Source: Candidatus Firestoneibacteriota bacterium (GTDB taxonomy: Bacteria > JACRDZ01). Taken from it: a stretch of 7,453 nucleotides of DNA. The position numbers were made by a program, and so were the translations under genes. The notes beneath the pieces are model-generated. The model did no database searches and was not told the DNA's origin. It saw only the letters and a program-made list of their open reading frames with translations. The DNA lies in contig JACRDZ010000063.1 in assembly GCA_016212735.1 (NCBI GenBank), forward strand, positions 1-7,453, written 5' to 3'. Shown here one piece after another: positions 4,933-7,453 of this stretch. Numbering within the stretch: position 1 is the first letter of the stretch; every line of letters starts with the position of its first letter.

Positions 4933-7453
4933 ATGAGGAAAATAATATATTCAACGATTTTAATAATTATCCTTTCACTTGTATTGGTTTCTTTTTTTAT
5001 ATACAATTCATATCTTACCACAAAAGAAATTATGATGCATCGGCTTGACGCCCAGAATAAAATATTTACACAACAAACAAGTAATTATATAGAAAACTAT
5101 TTTACAAATTTTAAACGTTTACTGCTTATTATGGGGAATTCTCCAGAAATACAATATATTGATAAAGATAATACAACAAAATTTATGCAGAATTTTTTTA
5201 ATAATTTTAATAGTAAAGCTATTCTTGATATAGGGAGGATAGATAATAAAGGGATACTTCGTGCAGGAGTTGCAGCTCCTGAACTGATTGGAAAAGATTT
5301 TTCCTGGAGAGAATATTTCAAATGGGCACAGAAACTGGAAAATAAAAATAAAATATTTATAAGCAGTACTATTAAAGTTATGGGCGTTGAACCAGGAACA
5401 ATAGGAATTGTAATGACATATCCAATTTATGAAACTGCTGCTCTTAAACTTCATACAGTTCCTGGTGAAAAATTTTCAGGTGTATTAATATTTATTATTC
5501 AGATAAAATCTCTTATAAAAGAAGTTTTCCCCCAGGACACTGCATTAGAAAGCTCAGAGAGATGGCTTCTTGAAGACAATGGATTCATTTTATATACAGA
5601 AAAACACCCTTCTTTAGTAGAAGAAAATATATTCTCTTTTCTAAATAAAAGCAGGAAGATAGAACTTTCTGATTTTATAAAACTAGGGTTTAAACAAAAA
5701 GCGGGGAAAGGGACTTATTCATGTTTATTTGAACCAGGGATCGAAGATGATTATCAGGATTATGAGCAGCTTATTTACTATCATAAGATAGATTTAGGAA
5801 ACAAAAAATGGTTAATTGGAATATGTACTCCAAAAAAAGCTTTTATGTCAAAAATATTATCCACTTTCAAAACTTCTATTTTAAGCACCAGCTTAATTAT
5901 TTTATTCCTTTCTTTAATAGGAATCATTATTTTCATAATTACCCAAAATATTCTTAAGGTAAAAATACAGGAAAAAGAAAAAGAGAGTCTTGAAATAAAA
6001 GTACAGGAAAAAACTGAAGAATTAAATCAAAAAAATAAAGAACTGGAGATAAGAAAGAATGCATTAGAAAAATTAAATAAAGAAATTGAGATTTCCAAAA
6101 AAGAGCTTCAGCAATCCGAAGAGAATTATAGAACTATTGTTGAAAGCTCTTTTGCAGGTATTGCAGTAATACAAAATAATAATTTTGTTTTTGTTAATAA
6201 AAAATTTTCTGAAATTCTCGATTGTGATAAAAATGAATTATTAGGGAAATCATACTTTTCTTTTATTAATGAAGATAATAAAAATTATGTTGATAAAGTT
6301 ATAGAAAAAACTTTATCCGGTGAAACAACATCAACCAATTTTGACATAAAAATGATAAGTAAATTAAATATTATTCACGATATAGATTTATGGATAAATC
6401 TTATTGATTTTAAAGATCAAAAAGCAATTCGAATGTCCATTCGTGATATTACTCAGTCAAAAAAGAATGCAATAGAAATGCGGGAGACAAAAGATAAATT
6501 AGAAGCAATTTTTAATAGTATTACAGATGCTATTAATATAGTTGACAAAAATTATATTATTAAAGAAGCAAATATGGGCAGGGCAAATCTTCATGGCTGG
6601 AAACTAGAAGAGATGATAGGACACCACTGTTATGAAGTATTTCAAAACAGAGATGAAATATGTGAAGGTTGTCCTGTAAATGAAACTTTTTCAACCGGGA
6701 AACCAGCTTACAGGGAGAGAAGTGCTAAGCGATCCGATGGGATACAGGTAATTGCTGATGTGTTTACATTTCCTATTTTTAATGAGAATCATGAAGTGTC
6801 TTTTGTTATTGAATATGCAAGAGATATTACAGAAAAACGGTATTTGGAAAACGAATTATATCAATCTCAAAAAATGGAAAGCATAGGCAATATTGCTGGT
6901 GGGATAGCTCATGATTTCAACAACCTTATTAGTGCAATTTTAGGTTATACTTCATACATAAAATCTGAAGTTAATATAAATGGATTTTTGTATCAGCAGT
7001 TGGAAGTAGTTGAAAATGCTGCTCTTAAAGCATCCGAGTTAACAAGACAGTTATTAACATTTTCCAGAAAAGACAAATATTGTACTAAACCTATATCAAT
7101 TAATAAAACAATAGAAGATACAATTAAATTATTATCACATTCTGTAAATAAAGGTATAGAAATAAAATTAAATTTATCTAAAAATTCATATTTAATAGAT
7201 GGAAACGAAGGGCAGATACAGAATATGATATTAAATATATGTCTGAATGCTATTGATGCTATACCTCAAAGAGGAGAAATAATTATTAAAACAGCAATTC
7301 AAGAAGCAGATGAGACTTATATAAAGCAGTATCCAGGTTTAAAAACAGGAGAATATATTTTAGTATCTGTATCTGATAATGGAATGGGTATGGATGAAGA
7401 TACTCAAAAAAGAATTTTTGAACCATTTTTTACTACTAAGAAAGATGAGAAAC
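4933..7453 (+). CDS. Membrane Cache/PAS sensor histidine kinase, 3' end cut by the window
   Basis: 840 codons are visible and the frame is open at the right edge. TM1 spans about 4-24 and TM2 about 317-337. The periplasmic part between them looks like a double-Cache ligand sensor, with IDNKGIL (103-109), LIGKDFSWREYF (118-129) and PIY. A long charged coiled coil (about 340-395) leads to PAS1 (about 395-510, ending RDIT) and PAS2 (about 522-636, ending RDITEKR). PAS2 holds GHHCYEVFQNRDEICEGCP, with Cys at 566, 577 and 580. The kinase core follows: HisKA with GGIAHDFNN and phospho-acceptor H660, then the HATPase N-box (N768, N772), G1 box SDNGMGMD (814-821) and F-box IFEPFFTTK (828-836). The G2 box and any receiver domain lie beyond the edge; kinases with AHDFNN often carry a C-terminal receiver. 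The ATG is the first possible start, since an in-frame TAA lies at 4927-4929, and it lacks an upstream SD. Ligand and partner regulator are unknown. Confidence 0.95.
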   Translation, partial: MRKIIYSTILIIILSLVLVSFFIYNSYLTTKEIMMHRLDAQNKIFTQQTSNYIENYFTNFKRLLLIMGNSPEIQYIDKDNTTKFMQNFFNNFNSKAILDIGRIDNKGILRAGVAAPELIGKDFSWREYFKWAQKLENKNKIFISSTIKVMGVEPGTIGIVMTYPIYETAALKLHTVPGEKFSGVLIFIIQIKSLIKEVFPQDTALESSERWLLEDNGFILYTEKHPSLVEENIFSFLNKSRKIELSDFIKLGFKQKAGKGTYSCLFEPGIEDDYQDYEQLIYYHKIDLGNKKWLIGICTPKKAFMSKILSTFKTSILSTSLIILFLSLIGIIIFIITQNILKVKIQEKEKESLEIKVQEKTEELNQKNKELEIRKNALEKLNKEIEISKKELQQSEENYRTIVESSFAGIAVIQNNNFVFVNKKFSEILDCDKNELLGKSYFSFINEDNKNYVDKVIEKTLSGETTSTNFDIKMISKLNIIHDIDLWINLIDFKDQKAIRMSIRDITQSKKNAIEMRETKDKLEAIFNSITDAINIVDKNYIIKEANMGRANLHGWKLEEMIGHHCYEVFQNRDEICEGCPVNETFSTGKPAYRERSAKRSDGIQVIADVFTFPIFNENHEVSFVIEYARDITEKRYLENELYQSQKMESIGNIAGGIAHDFNNLISAILGYTSYIKSEVNINGFLYQQLEVVENAALKASELTRQLLTFSRKDKYCTKPISINKTIEDTIKLLSHSVNKGIEIKLNLSKNSYLIDGNEGQIQNMILNICLNAIDAIPQRGEIIIKTAIQEADETYIKQYPGLKTGEYILVSVSDNGMGMDEDTQKRIFEPFFTTKKDEK

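Noticed and set aside
5097..5454. Minus-strand open frames of 74 and 111 codons.
   Set aside because: They are antisense to the Cache-like sensor part of the kinase, which is continuous and coherent on the plus strand.

Overview
The window is AT-rich throughout and comes from a Gram-negative (diderm) bacterium: it carries lptB, the ATPase of lipopolysaccharide export, and rpoN, sigma-54. The lptB-rpoN pairing is a widely conserved block. The low GC, the large Cache-PAS-PAS histidine kinase and a palindromic ATTCCCGA...TCGGGAAT repeat would fit an uncultivated or deltaproteobacteria-like lineage, but I cannot name a taxon from sequence alone.

Layout. Positions 1-258 hold no supported gene; a short palindromic repeat sits at 21-62. 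Positions 259-523 on the minus strand look like a small gene of unknown family broken by a +1 frameshift. A minus-strand operon then runs right to left: lptB (to 3847), rpoN (3827-2415) and a NodU/TobZ-type O-carbamoyltransferase (2377-665), with gaps of 19 and 37 nt. For rpoN and the carbamoyltransferase the longest open frame overstates the gene. The better starts, at 3827 and 2377, have good Shine-Dalgarno (SD) sequences and match the family N-termini.

The 351-bp divergent region 4582-4932 is the most structured non-coding stretch. It holds a candidate promoter for each side, two perfect 12-bp palindromes that share TTAAACAA, and three back-to-back hairpins (4759-4841) whose arms share bases. 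Both divergent genes have the same start layout: TATAAT, exactly 16 nt, then ATGAGGAA, with no upstream SD.

From 4933 to the right edge runs a membrane histidine kinase: TM, Cache-like sensor, TM, coiled coil, PAS, Cys-containing PAS, HisKA, HATPase. It is cut inside its ATPase domain after 840 codons.

Working together: LptB powers LPS transport, RpoN provides the alternative sigma factor and the carbamoyltransferase probably decorates a glycan or secondary metabolite. A link to the cell surface is inference from operon context. The kinase may feed a response regulator to the right of the window, possibly a sigma-54 activator, but that gene is not visible. I see no clearly novel multi-gene system. 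The best candidates for something undescribed are the hairpin cluster at 4759-4841, the shared start architecture and the frameshifted orphan at 259-523.
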